Shown here one piece after another: positions 9,369 to 19,089 of a stretch of DNA of 64,000 nt. The stretch comes from Flavobacterium sp. GTDB taxonomy: Bacteria > Bacteroidota > Bacteroidia > Flavobacteriales > Flavobacteriaceae. The notes below the pieces were generated by a model. That model worked only from the letters and a program-made list of their open reading frames with translations, was not told the origin of the DNA and did no database searches. Numbering within the stretch: position 1 is the stretch's first letter; every line of letters begins with the position of its first letter. Position numbers and translations under genes: made by a program. The DNA is taken from assembly GCF_017744675.1 (NCBI RefSeq), contig NZ_JAGIAV010000001.1, forward strand, positions 1,176,151-1,240,150, in the 5' to 3' direction.

Positions 9369-10823
9369 ATGAAAAAAAATAGCCTAAAAATTTTATGCCT
9401 TTTGTTTGCTGCAACAGCTTTTGCGCAGCAGCCAAAAACAAAAAAAGAGTTTACAACCAACGGCAAAAAAATAACCGTTTACACGACTGCAGAAAACTCT
9501 AAGTTACGATTAACGACTACAGATAATTTGACTTTTTCTGCCGCAAAACAACCTCTAGAAACTGAAACTTCTATTTTTGTAGAACCGTCTAAAAAGTTTC
9601 AGACTTTTATGGGAATTGGTGGGGCTATTACAGATGCCAGCGCCGAAATATTTGCCAAACTTTCAAAAGAAAAACAAGCAGAATTTTTAAATGCTTACTA
9701 CGATAAACAAAAAGGAATCGGCTATTCTTTGCTAAGAACCACAATTCAAAGTTCTGATTTTAGCAGTGGAAGCTATTCTTACATCGAAGAAGGAGATAAA
9801 GAGCTGAAAACCTTTTCTATTGATCATGACAGGCAATATAGAATTCCTTTAATCAAACAAGCCATTCAGAAAGCAGGCGGAAAGCTTACAACTTATGCAG
9901 CGCCATGGTCACCAAATGCTTTTATGAAAAGCAACAACAGTGTGCTAAAAGGAGGAACTTTACTTCCTGAATACTATCAGACTTGGGCTAATTTTTATGT
10001 AAAATTTATTAAAGCCTACGAGAAAGAAGGTATTCCGATTTGGGGAACTTCTACTCAAAATGAGCCAATGGCAGTGCAGACTTGGGAATCTTGCGTTTAT
10101 ACAGCCGAAGCAGAAAGAGATTTTATTAAAAATTATCTTGGGCCAACTTTGAAAAAAGAAAACCTTGGCAATAAAAAAATCATCGTTTGGGATCATAACC
10201 GTGATTTGATGAATTACCGCGCCAACGTAATTTACTCCGATCCTGAAGCATCTAAATATGTTTGGGGAATGGGATTTCACTGGTACGAAACTTGGTCTGG
10301 CGGTGCGCCAATGTTTGATAATGTAGGCAAAGTCAATGAAGCTTATCCAGACAAAAAACTAATGTTTACAGAAGGTTGTATCGAAAAATTTGATGCATCG
10401 AAATATCAATTTTGGGGGAATGCAGAACGTTACGGAATCAATATGATTCATGATTTTAATAACGGAACCGTGGCTTGGACAGACTGGAATATTCTTCTAG
10501 ACCAGAACGGAGGCCCAAATCATGTTGGTAATTTCTGTTTTGCGCCAATTCATGCAGACACTACAACAGGAGAATTAATTTATACGCCGTCTTACTATTA
10601 CATTGGACATTTTTCAAAGTTTATCCATTTAAATGCTGTTCGCGTAAGCACAGCTGCAAGCAAAAGCGCTTTATTAAGTACCTCTTTTTTAAATACTGAC
10701 GGAACAATGGCAACTATTGTCATGAACCAATCAGCTAATGATCTTACATACAATTTAATTATTGGTGATAAAAAGGCAGAAGTGAAAATTCCGCCACATG
10801 CTATACAAACACTTGTTTATTAA
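9369..10823 (+). CDS. GH30 glycoside hydrolase (beta-1,6-glucanase / glucosylceramidase type), copy 1
   Basis: A 484-residue secreted enzyme with a signal peptide ending near AFAQ-QPK and no lipobox. The GH30 TIM barrel with its beta-sandwich is recognisable: MGIGGAITDASAE, PWSPNAFMK, STQNEPMA with acid/base Glu232, MGFHWYETW, and FTEGC with nucleophile Glu335. Family members of this subtype cut beta-1,6-glucan (GH30_3) or beta-glucosides. It is closely related to the next gene, giving a tandem pair of type A GH30 enzymes. Subfamily and exact bond are inferred from PUL context. Confidence 0.88.
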   Translation: MKKNSLKILCLLFAATAFAQQPKTKKEFTTNGKKITVYTTAENSKLRLTTTDNLTFSAAKQPLETETSIFVEPSKKFQTFMGIGGAITDASAEIFAKLSKEKQAEFLNAYYDKQKGIGYSLLRTTIQSSDFSSGSYSYIEEGDKELKTFSIDHDRQYRIPLIKQAIQKAGGKLTTYAAPWSPNAFMKSNNSVLKGGTLLPEYYQTWANFYVKFIKAYEKEGIPIWGTSTQNEPMAVQTWESCVYTAEAERDFIKNYLGPTLKKENLGNKKIIVWDHNRDLMNYRANVIYSDPEASKYVWGMGFHWYETWSGGAPMFDNVGKVNEAYPDKKLMFTEGCIEKFDASKYQFWGNAERYGINMIHDFNNGTVAWTDWNILLDQNGGPNHVGNFCFAPIHADTTTGELIYTPSYYYIGHFSKFIHLNAVRVSTAASKSALLSTSFLNTDGTMATIVMNQSANDLTYNLIIGDKKAEVKIPPHAIQTLVY

Positions 10824-10914
10824 TATTTTGTTATAAAGTAATGAAGGAGACTAATAGGAATCATCCATTTTAGTCTTCTCTTGCTTTTAATTTTAAAACG
10901 ATTTTTTAAGCAAT

Positions 10915-12357
10915 ATGAAAATTACTTCTCAACTATTTTTATCAACCTTTGCCTTTATTCTAGTAAGCTGTTTTAATACAGAAATAATAGCTCAAAAAAA
11001 TAACAAAATAAAGGTTTTTACTACTGCCGAAAACACAAATTGGAAATTGTCATTATCAAATGATTTAATTTCAAACAACACACAAAAAAAAGCAACAGTA
11101 TCTATTGTTATAGATGCTGAAAAAACAGATCAAACTTTCCTCGGAATTGGAGGAGCAATTACTGATGCAAGCGCAGAAGTTTTTGCAAAATTATCGCCAA
11201 AAAAACAGCAGGAATTTCTAAATGCCTATTACGATAAAAATAAAGGTATTGGATATACTTTGGCTAGAACAAATATTCACAGCTGTGATTTCAGCAGTGA
11301 CAGCTATACTTATGTTTCTGAAGGAGACAAAGAATTAAAAACTTTTAATATAGACCACGATCGTAAATATAGAATTCCATTAATCAAAAAAGCAATTGAA
11401 ACAGCCGGCGGGAAACTAACCTTATTTGTTAGCCCATGGAGTCCCCCAGCTTTCATGAAAGACAATAATGATATTTTGCACGGCGGCGTTTTATTGCCTG
11501 AATTTGCTCCAGCTTGGGCGTTATATTATACCAAGTTTATAAAAGAATACGAAAAAGAAGGAATTCCAATTTGGGGTTTGACGGTTCAAAACGAACCAAT
11601 GGCCAAACAAAGCTGGGAATCTTGTATTTACACGCCAGAAGCAGAAAGAGATTTTCTTAAAAATCATCTTGGGCCAACTTTAGAAAAAGAAGGATTAGGT
11701 TCTAAAAATGTTATTATCTGGGATCACAATCGCGGAGATATGCTAACTAAAAGAGCCAATCTTGTTTTCTCAGATCCTACGGTTTCGAAGTATGCTTGGG
11801 GAATTGGATTTCACTGGTATGAAACTTGGAACGGAGGTCCGCCTCAATTTGAGTCTGTAGCAGAAGTTCATAAAGCATTTCCAAACAAAAATCTGCTTTT
11901 TACCGAAGGCTGTAACGAAAAATTTGATGCTTCAAAATATCAGTTTTGGGGAAATGCAGAGCGTTATGGAATCAATATGACTAATGATTTTAATAATGGA
12001 ACAGTTGGTTGGACAGATTGGAATATTCTTTTAGACCAAAAAGGTGGGCCAAATCATGTTGGAAATTTCTGCTTTGCACCTATCCATGCCGATACCACAA
12101 AAGATGAATTAATCTATACGCCAATGTATTATTATATTGGACATTTCTCAAAATTCATTAGACCAAATGCAAAAAGAGTGTTAGAAACCATAAGCGACAA
12201 GTCATTATTAAGCACTTCTTTTAAAAATTCTGACGGACAATTGATTACTGTAGTAATGAATCAATCTGAAAAAGAGATTGTTTATTCTTTAGAAAGTCAA
12301 ACACAAAAAACGACAATTACAATTCCAGCACATGCTATCCAAACGATTGTAAAATAA
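10915..12357 (+). CDS. GH30 glycoside hydrolase, copy 2 (lipoprotein)
   Basis: A 480-residue paralogue of the preceding gene, with the same blocks (LGIGGAITDASAE, PWSPPAFMKDNND, VQNEPMA with acid/base Glu227, FHWYETWNGG, LLFTEGC with nucleophile Glu331). Unlike copy 1 it carries a probable lipobox (LVSC, Cys19), so it should be membrane-anchored while copy 1 is soluble. The two copies therefore probably act on the same bond in different places. Tandem duplication is the simplest origin. Family certain, specificity inferred. Confidence 0.88.
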   Translation: MKITSQLFLSTFAFILVSCFNTEIIAQKNNKIKVFTTAENTNWKLSLSNDLISNNTQKKATVSIVIDAEKTDQTFLGIGGAITDASAEVFAKLSPKKQQEFLNAYYDKNKGIGYTLARTNIHSCDFSSDSYTYVSEGDKELKTFNIDHDRKYRIPLIKKAIETAGGKLTLFVSPWSPPAFMKDNNDILHGGVLLPEFAPAWALYYTKFIKEYEKEGIPIWGLTVQNEPMAKQSWESCIYTPEAERDFLKNHLGPTLEKEGLGSKNVIIWDHNRGDMLTKRANLVFSDPTVSKYAWGIGFHWYETWNGGPPQFESVAEVHKAFPNKNLLFTEGCNEKFDASKYQFWGNAERYGINMTNDFNNGTVGWTDWNILLDQKGGPNHVGNFCFAPIHADTTKDELIYTPMYYYIGHFSKFIRPNAKRVLETISDKSLLSTSFKNSDGQLITVVMNQSEKEIVYSLESQTQKTTITIPAHAIQTIVK

Positions 12358-12385
12358 TTGTCAGCTAACTAAAAAACCACAGAAA

Positions 12386-13843
12386 ATGAAATTTAATGTA
12401 AAGAATACCATAAAAGCAATTTGCTTCATAGCGGCTGTAATGGCTCAAGTAAAATGCTCTTCGTCTAGTGATCCTGTAGAAAATCCACCTGTAACGCCTC
12501 CCGTAACGGTTACAAACGACGTTGATTTTTGGCTTACAAAAGGCAATCAAAGCGTTTTATTGGCAAAACAAACCGAAGTGCTAGGATTTGATACTAGAGC
12601 AAATGCTTATGCTAATATCGAAATTAATGCCGCTCAAAAATATCAGACCATTGACGGTTTCGGATATACTTTGACAGGAGGAAGCGTAGATGTTATCAAC
12701 CAATTAAATGCTGCCAAAAGAACTGCTTTGTTACAGGAATTATTTGGTTCGGGAGAAAATTCAATTGGAGTAAGCTACCTTAGAATCAGTATCGGAGCTT
12801 CAGATTTAAGCGCAACAACTTATACATATAATGATCTTGCAGTTGGAGAAACAGATTTAAATCTGGATAAATTTAACTTAGAAAAAGACAAAAATCTAAT
12901 TGCCATGCTAAAAGAAATTCTGGCAATTAACCCTAAAATTTTAATCTTAGCCACACCTTGGTCTGCACCTGTTTGGATGAAAGACAACGCTAGTTTTAAA
13001 GGCGGAAAACTGAAGGCAGAATATTATGATGCATATGCTAAATATTTTGTGAAATACATTCAGCAGATGAAAGCACAAGGAATTACAATTGATGCTATAA
13101 CACCTCAAAACGAACCTTTGCATGACGGAAATAATCCAAGCATGTACATGTCTGCTGCAGATCAAGCGAGTTTCATTAAAAATAGTTTAGGGCCAGCTTT
13201 TAAAGCGGCAAACTTGAGTGTAAAAATTATTGCATACGATCATAATTGTGATAATCCGAATTACCCAAAAGCAATTTTGGCAGATGTAGATGCCTTTCCA
13301 TTCGTAGACGGATCGGCTTTCCATTTGTATGCAGGAGATATTAGTGCTCTAACAAACGTTTACAATTCTTATCCGACCAAAAATGTATATTTTACAGAAC
13401 AATGGACTTCATCTGATGGGCATTTTGATGGTGATTTAAAATGGCATCTTCGAAATGTAATCATAGGCTCAATGAGAAATTACAGTAAAAATGCATTAGA
13501 ATGGAACTTAGCTAATAACCAAAATTTTGGACCAAATACAGATGGTGGCTGTACCATGTGCAAAGGTGCGATAACGATAACTTCAAGCGATAGTTTTCAG
13601 CGTAATGTAGCATATTACATCATTGCACATGCTTCAAAATTTGTTCCAATGGGATCTACAAGAATTGAAAGTAATTCTGGAGGCAATTTGCAGAATGTTG
13701 CTTTTATTACGCCTTCGGGTTCTAAAGTATTGATTGTCGAAAATGACGGTTCTGCAACAGAAACTTTCAATATTAAATTTAACGGAAAATGGGTAACAAC
13801 TTCGCTAGAAGCGGGATCAGTTGGAACTTATACTTGGAAATAA
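12386..13843 (+). CDS. GH30 glycoside hydrolase, copy 3 (divergent type, lipoprotein)
   Basis: A 485-residue lipoprotein with acylation Cys24 in QVKC-SSSS followed by a Pro/Val-rich linker (residues 29-44). It belongs to a different GH30 type from copies 1 and 2: DGFGYTLTGGS, YLRISIGASDLS, PWSAPVWMKD, TPQNEPLH with acid/base Glu243, GSAFHLYAGD, and VYFTEQWT with nucleophile Glu338. The four-Cys-like loop GGCTMCKGA is shared with copy 4. The type resembles GH30_3 beta-1,6-glucanases. It starts 28 nt after copy 2, in the same operon. Confidence 0.88.
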   Translation: MKFNVKNTIKAICFIAAVMAQVKCSSSSDPVENPPVTPPVTVTNDVDFWLTKGNQSVLLAKQTEVLGFDTRANAYANIEINAAQKYQTIDGFGYTLTGGSVDVINQLNAAKRTALLQELFGSGENSIGVSYLRISIGASDLSATTYTYNDLAVGETDLNLDKFNLEKDKNLIAMLKEILAINPKILILATPWSAPVWMKDNASFKGGKLKAEYYDAYAKYFVKYIQQMKAQGITIDAITPQNEPLHDGNNPSMYMSAADQASFIKNSLGPAFKAANLSVKIIAYDHNCDNPNYPKAILADVDAFPFVDGSAFHLYAGDISALTNVYNSYPTKNVYFTEQWTSSDGHFDGDLKWHLRNVIIGSMRNYSKNALEWNLANNQNFGPNTDGGCTMCKGAITITSSDSFQRNVAYYIIAHASKFVPMGSTRIESNSGGNLQNVAFITPSGSKVLIVENDGSATETFNIKFNGKWVTTSLEAGSVGTYTWK

Positions 13844-13861
13844 ATTTAAAGGCCTTTTGAT

Positions 13862-15607
13862 ATGAAAAAAATAATTGTAACGCTACAGCTTCTCGTTTCC
13901 ATCGCTTCTTTTGGACAAGGTTTCTTGCATAGAGACGGACAAAAAATTGTGGATGGAAATGGAAAAAATGTTCTTTTAAGAGGTTTAGGCCTTGGCGGAT
14001 GGATGGTGCAGGAAGGATATATGTTGCATACTCAGCCATTTGCTAGTCCGCAATATCAAATTAGACAAAAAATACAAGACGTTATTGGCGAAGAAGGAAC
14101 AAAAGAATTCTACGCAGCTTACAAAGCCAACGGAATTACAAAACGCGATGTCGATTCTTTGGCAAAATGGGGATTCAATTCGATTCGCCTTCCCATGCAT
14201 TATAATCTATATACGCCACCAATCGAGCAGGAAAAAAATGGAGAAATCACTTGGATACAAGAAGGTTTTACCATGACAGATAATTTGCTGAAATGGTGTG
14301 CAGAAAATAAAATGCACTTGATTCTGGATTTGCACGCCGCTCCAGGCGGACAAGGAAATGATGCCGCGATTTCAGATTTTGATACGACAAAACCAGCGCT
14401 TTGGCAAAGTGAAGCCAATCAGAAAAAAATGATTGCTTTATGGAAAAAATTGGCTGCCCGCTACAGAGATAATCCGTGGATTGGAGCATATGATATTATC
14501 AACGAACCCAATTGGAATTTTACCGGATCGAATAAAAATGGTTGCGACGAAAATTCAAACGGTCCGATAAGAGATTTAATGGTTGCCGTTACAAAAGCCA
14601 TTCGCGAAGTCGATACCAACCATTTGATTTTTATTGAAGGAAACTGCTGGGGAAACAACTACAACGGAATTTTTCCTCTATGGGATGATAATCTAGCTTT
14701 AAGTTTTCACAAATATTGGAATTACAACGACAAAGCTTCCATCGAAAAAATGTTAGAGTACAGAGAAAAATACAATGTGCCGATTTGGATGGGAGAAAGC
14801 GGAGAAAACTCTAATGTCTGGTTTAAAGATGTTTTGACTTTAGTTGAATCACACAATATTGGTTGGGCGTTCTGGCCAATGAAAAAAATAGACAACATTG
14901 CAGGAGTGGCTTCGGTTACTAAAATTCCTGAATACGATGTTTTATTGAAATATTGGAGAGATGGCGGTCAAAAACCAACTCCAGAACTTGCCAAAAAAAC
15001 GTTGATGAAAATGGCAGACAATTACAAAATGGAAAACGTTGCCGTTAAACCAGATGTAATAGATGCAATGTTCAGACAAGTGCAGACAGACGATACCAAA
15101 CCTTACAAAAAAAATGCAGTTCCAGGTAAAATTGCGGCAACACATTACGATTTAGGAACCAACGAGAAAGCCTATTCAGACATTGATTTTGTTAATTATA
15201 GATCGGTAACAGCAAAGGATGACAAATGGAATCGCGGAAACAGCATGAGAAATGACGGAGTTGATATTTTGCCTTGTAAAGAAAAAGATTCAAACGGCTA
15301 TCAAGTCTCATTTATCGAAGATGGAGAATGGATTCAGTACACCGTTGATGCAAAACAAGGAATTTACAATGTTGCCATTCGTTACTCAAGCGAAAAAGCA
15401 AATGGGAAATTGTATTTAGAAATTGATGGAGGAGCAAAATCAGCCGTAGTTTCGCTTCCTGCAACAGGAGGAAATGATAAATGGAAAACCGTTGTAGTAT
15501 CTAATGTGCAATTGAAATCGGGTTCAAACAAAGTAAAAGCTGTATTTGAAAAAGGCGGTTTCAATCTGAACTATTTTGACTTTGTTAGCAGCAAAACAAA
15601 AAAGTAG
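13862..15607 (+). CDS. GH5 endo/exo-glucanase with C-terminal CBM6-like domain
   Basis: A 581-residue secreted protein with signal peptide ending about FGQ-GFL. Residues 25-390 form a GH5 (clan A) barrel: RGLGLGGWMVQEGYM at the start, GFNSIRLPMHY, DLHAAPGGQG, DIINEPNW with acid/base Glu215, SFHKYW, and IWMGESGEN with nucleophile Glu312. Residues about 435-577 look like a CBM6-type beta-sandwich (DGEWIQYTVDAKQGIYNVAIRYSS near 490, NLNYFDFV at the end). The sequence resembles fungal and Bacteroidetes exo-beta-1,3-glucanase-like GH5 enzymes. It probably attacks the beta-1,3 part of the substrate. Exact GH5 subfamily not determined. Confidence 0.87.
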   Translation: MKKIIVTLQLLVSIASFGQGFLHRDGQKIVDGNGKNVLLRGLGLGGWMVQEGYMLHTQPFASPQYQIRQKIQDVIGEEGTKEFYAAYKANGITKRDVDSLAKWGFNSIRLPMHYNLYTPPIEQEKNGEITWIQEGFTMTDNLLKWCAENKMHLILDLHAAPGGQGNDAAISDFDTTKPALWQSEANQKKMIALWKKLAARYRDNPWIGAYDIINEPNWNFTGSNKNGCDENSNGPIRDLMVAVTKAIREVDTNHLIFIEGNCWGNNYNGIFPLWDDNLALSFHKYWNYNDKASIEKMLEYREKYNVPIWMGESGENSNVWFKDVLTLVESHNIGWAFWPMKKIDNIAGVASVTKIPEYDVLLKYWRDGGQKPTPELAKKTLMKMADNYKMENVAVKPDVIDAMFRQVQTDDTKPYKKNAVPGKIAATHYDLGTNEKAYSDIDFVNYRSVTAKDDKWNRGNSMRNDGVDILPCKEKDSNGYQVSFIEDGEWIQYTVDAKQGIYNVAIRYSSEKANGKLYLEIDGGAKSAVVSLPATGGNDKWKTVVVSNVQLKSGSNKVKAVFEKGGFNLNYFDFVSSKTKK

Positions 15608-15666
15608 AGAAATAATATTTATCTTGATATTCAATTTATTAACTAAACCATTTAAATAATAAAAAG

Positions 15667-16740
15667 ATGAAAATGATTAATCTCGTAAATAGAGCAGGAG
15701 TTTTTACCTTAATTCTATTGTTTGTGTTTCAATCTTGCAGCAGTAACAATGATTCAAGCGATACGGCAGGAGCAATAACTCCAGATAAGATTGCAGTACA
15801 AGTTGATGTAGTGGGTAAAACTGCCGAAATGCCAAATGGAGATGGAAGCGGAAAAATTAATTTGAAAATTGAAGCTCCTAATGCAAAGTCCTATAAAATT
15901 GTGGTGAACAATGAAACAAAAGAGTTTACAACCAGCAATTTTACCTATGAGTTTACACAACCAGGAACCAAAACCTATACTATTGATGTTACGGCATACA
16001 ATGGAGTAAAATATACGTATGCTTCTACAACGGTAAACATTTTTGTAGCAAGAAAATTAATCTGGTCAGATGAGTTTAATAAAGATGGAGCGCCAGATTC
16101 TTCAAAATGGGGTTACGATTTAGGCACTGGAAACGGTTGGGGAAATAACGAATTGGAATATTACACCAATCGCTCTGAAAATGTAAAAATCGAAGGTGGT
16201 CTTTTGAAAATCACGGCAATCAAAGAAAATTACCAAGGAAGCCAATATACTTCTACAAGAATGCTAACAAAAGGCAAATTTTCATTTAAGTATGGTAGAG
16301 CCGAAGTGCGCGCAAAATTACCAGCTGGTGGCGGAACTTGGCCAGCTTTCTGGTTGTTGGGAGACAATATTGACACTGCGGGTTGGCCTTTGTGTGGTGA
16401 AATAGACATTTTAGAATCAGTTGGAAACAATCCAAACGTGATTCATTCGTCACTGCACTCGCCAGGCCGTTCAGGAAATACGCCAGATACTAAAACAACA
16501 ACAGTTTCAAATTCGACATCAGAATTCCATATTTATGCTGCCGAATGGGATGCCGAAAACATCAAATTCTACGTTGACGATAATTTGTTTTACACGTACA
16601 AAAACTCAAGCACAACTCCTTTCAATCAAAAATTCTTTGTGATTTTAAATTTAGCCATGGGAGGAAATTTTGGCGGAGCAGTAGATCCAAATTTCAAAAG
16701 TGCAACTTATGAAATTGATTACGTAAGAGTATATAATTAA
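15667..16740 (+). CDS. GH16 laminarinase-like endo-beta-1,3-glucanase lipoprotein
   Basis: A 357-residue lipoprotein with lipobox Cys24 (FQSC-SSNN). Residues about 38-127 form a PKD/Ig-like domain. The catalytic GH16 domain covers about 128-357: LIWSDEFNKDG, NELEYYTNR, TWPAFWLLG and the signature GEIDILE, with nucleophile Glu245, Asp247 and acid/base Glu250. The extra residue in the E-x-D-x-x-E motif is the laminarinase (beta-bulge) form. It should cut beta-1,3-glucan at the cell surface, giving oligosaccharides for SusCD. Confidence 0.92.
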   Translation: MKMINLVNRAGVFTLILLFVFQSCSSNNDSSDTAGAITPDKIAVQVDVVGKTAEMPNGDGSGKINLKIEAPNAKSYKIVVNNETKEFTTSNFTYEFTQPGTKTYTIDVTAYNGVKYTYASTTVNIFVARKLIWSDEFNKDGAPDSSKWGYDLGTGNGWGNNELEYYTNRSENVKIEGGLLKITAIKENYQGSQYTSTRMLTKGKFSFKYGRAEVRAKLPAGGGTWPAFWLLGDNIDTAGWPLCGEIDILESVGNNPNVIHSSLHSPGRSGNTPDTKTTTVSNSTSEFHIYAAEWDAENIKFYVDDNLFYTYKNSSTTPFNQKFFVILNLAMGGNFGGAVDPNFKSATYEIDYVRVYN

Positions 16741-16812
16741 CATAACTTTTAAATAGATTTTTTTCTTTAAAGCCTCGCAAACACTAGCTTTACAAGATTA
16801 AAATTTTTTAAC

Positions 16813-17652
16813 ATGAAAAAGATAAACAAACTTGTTTCTGCAGTATTCCTGCTTTTAGCCGTGAACTTATTTTATGGTCAGAATTTAAAAATTATGACAT
16901 ATAATATTCGTCTCGATGTAGCGTCAGATGGAGAAAATGCATGGCCAAACCGAAAGGATTATTTTACATCTCAAATCGGTTTTTACAGTCCGGATATTTT
17001 CGGAGTTCAGGAAGCAACGCCAAATCAAGTGCTTGACATTGCATCGGCTTTGCCTAATTATAACAGATTCGGGATTGGAAGAGAAGAAGGAGGTTTGGGA
17101 GAAGCCTGTACGATTTACTATAAAAAAGACCGTTTCAAAGTCGAGCAATCAAATACTTTCTGGTTGTCTGAAACTCCAAACGTAGTTTCAAGAGGTTGGG
17201 ATGCAGCATGCAACAGAGTTTGCACTTACGGACTATTTAAAGATTTAAAAACTAAAAAAACATTTTGGGTTTTCAATTTGCATTTAGATCACATGGGTGA
17301 AGAGGCGCGAGTAAAAGGCGTACAGCTTGTTCTTTCTAAAATAAAGGCATTAAACACAAAAAAATATCCAGCATTTTTAATGGGCGATTTCAATTCGGAA
17401 CCCAATACAACGCAAATTGGAGAAATAAAAAAAGTGATGGATGATACCAAAGATGTTTCAATAGAAAAACCTTTCGGGCCCTCAGGAACTTTCAACGATT
17501 TCAAGCATAACGAACCTGTAACATTATTGTTAGACTATATTTTTATTTCAAAAAATAGCGGTCTAAAAATTCAAAAACACGCAGTGCTAAGTGATTCTAA
17601 AGATTTAAAATATCCATCAGATCATTTGCCTGTCTTAATAGAAATAGATTAA
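16813..17652 (+). CDS. Secreted endonuclease/exonuclease/phosphatase-fold hydrolase
   Basis: A 279-residue protein with signal peptide about 1-22 (LFYGQ-NLK). The metal-dependent EEP fold is complete: MTYNIRLD (Asn31), FGVQEA (Glu67), FNLHLDH (His157, Asp159, His160), MGDFNSEP (Asp192, Asn194) and C-terminal SDHLPV. Such proteins hydrolyse phosphodiester or phosphomonoester bonds. The gene lies inside the glucanase operon and ends 1 nt before the next GH30 start, so it is co-expressed with the PUL. Its substrate could be a phosphate-decorated glycan, an exported nucleic acid or a sugar phosphate; the sequence does not decide. Confidence 0.85.
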   Translation: MKKINKLVSAVFLLLAVNLFYGQNLKIMTYNIRLDVASDGENAWPNRKDYFTSQIGFYSPDIFGVQEATPNQVLDIASALPNYNRFGIGREEGGLGEACTIYYKKDRFKVEQSNTFWLSETPNVVSRGWDAACNRVCTYGLFKDLKTKKTFWVFNLHLDHMGEEARVKGVQLVLSKIKALNTKKYPAFLMGDFNSEPNTTQIGEIKKVMDDTKDVSIEKPFGPSGTFNDFKHNEPVTLLLDYIFISKNSGLKIQKHAVLSDSKDLKYPSDHLPVLIEID

Positions 17653-17653
17653 A

Positions 17654-19078
17654 ATGAAAAACATCAACAAAAAACTTCAGATCCTGGTTTTGCTGCCTTT
17701 AATTGCAATGCAGTTTAACTGTGGATCTTCAACAAATGCTGTAAAAAGTACTGGAAAAGTTTCTTCTTGGATTACGACCACAGATGAAACTTCAAAACTT
17801 AAAAAACAAACTGATTTGGCTTTTGGTTCAGAAACAAATTCAAACCAAACTATTGAAATAAATCCAGCAGAGAAATTTCAAACCGTAGAAGGTTTCGGAT
17901 TTTCGCTAACAGGAGGAAGCGCTCAAGCTATTAAAAAATTAGATAAGGCAAAAAGAGAAGCTTTACTTCAGGAATTATTTTCAAGAAAAGACGACGCAAT
18001 TGGGTTAAGTTATTTAAGAATAAGTATTGGAGCATCTGATTTGAATGAAAAAGTTTTTTCGTATGATGATATGCCAGAAGGACAAACCGATTTGAAACTG
18101 GAACACTTTAATCTTGGACCAGATTTAGACGATGTAATTCCGGTTTTAAAAGAGATTTTAGCCATAAATCCTAAAATAAAAATTATGGGCTCTCCATGGT
18201 CTCCGCCAGTTTGGATGAAAGACAACGGAAGCTCAAAAGGCGGTAGTTTACAGCCAAAATATTATGAAGTATACGCGCAATATTTTGTTAAATACATTCA
18301 AGCAATGAAATCTCATGGAATTGTTATTGACGCCATTACACCTCAAAACGAACCGTTGCATCCAGGAAACAATCCGAGTTTATTGATGCTGGCAGAACAG
18401 CAGGCAGATTTTGTCGGGAATCATTTAGGTCCCGCTTTCGCGAAAGCAGGAATTAAAACCAAAATCATTGTTTACGATCACAACTGCAACAAACCAGAAT
18501 ATCCTTTAACGATTTTAAGAGATCCAAAAGCAAATCCGTTTGTGGCAGGATCAGCTTTTCACTTGTATGAAGGAGACATTAGCGCTTTGACAACTGTTCA
18601 TAATGAATTTCCGAATAAAGATTTGTACTTTACCGAACAATATACAGGAACAGGAACCAATTTTGAAACCGATTTGAAATGGAGCGTGAAAAATGTAGTA
18701 ATCGGTTCTATGAGAAACTGGAGTAAAAATGCACTTTCTTGGGGATTGGCAAATGATGAGTTTTATAAACCTTTTACGCCAGGAGGATGTTCGACTTGTA
18801 AAGGCGCTTTGATGATTGATCAAAACCAGAACATCAAAAGAGAGGTAGGATATTACATTATCGGACATGCTTCTAAATTTGTTCCAGAAGGTTCAGTAAG
18901 AATTGCAAGTAATATCGCTGGAAACTTATATAATGTGGCTTTCAAAACTCCATCAGGACAAACTGTTTTAATTGTAGAAAATGACGGAGCTTCGGCAGAG
19001 ACATTTAATATCAAATACAACCAGAAACAAACCACAACCACACTAAACGCTGGAGCAGTAGCTACTTACGTTTGGTAA
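17654..19078 (+). CDS. GH30 glycoside hydrolase, copy 4 (lipoprotein)
   Basis: A 474-residue lipoprotein (MQFNC-GSS, Cys23) of the same type as copy 3: EGFGFSLTGGSA, YLRISIGASDLN, PWSPPVWMKDN, TPQNEPLH with acid/base Glu233, GSAFHLYEGD, and LYFTEQYT with nucleophile Glu328. The GGCSTCKGA loop is conserved. The start codon lies 1 nt after the stop of the EEP gene, so translation is probably coupled. Two paralogues separated by three other genes argue for an older duplication than that of copies 1 and 2. Confidence 0.88.
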   Translation: MKNINKKLQILVLLPLIAMQFNCGSSTNAVKSTGKVSSWITTTDETSKLKKQTDLAFGSETNSNQTIEINPAEKFQTVEGFGFSLTGGSAQAIKKLDKAKREALLQELFSRKDDAIGLSYLRISIGASDLNEKVFSYDDMPEGQTDLKLEHFNLGPDLDDVIPVLKEILAINPKIKIMGSPWSPPVWMKDNGSSKGGSLQPKYYEVYAQYFVKYIQAMKSHGIVIDAITPQNEPLHPGNNPSLLMLAEQQADFVGNHLGPAFAKAGIKTKIIVYDHNCNKPEYPLTILRDPKANPFVAGSAFHLYEGDISALTTVHNEFPNKDLYFTEQYTGTGTNFETDLKWSVKNVVIGSMRNWSKNALSWGLANDEFYKPFTPGGCSTCKGALMIDQNQNIKREVGYYIIGHASKFVPEGSVRIASNIAGNLYNVAFKTPSGQTVLIVENDGASAETFNIKYNQKQTTTTLNAGAVATYVW

Positions 19079-19089
19079 AAACTTAAAAT

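Noticed and set aside
13992..14276. Frame of 94 codons on the + strand
   Set aside because: Alternate frame inside the GH5 gene, without recognisable protein features.
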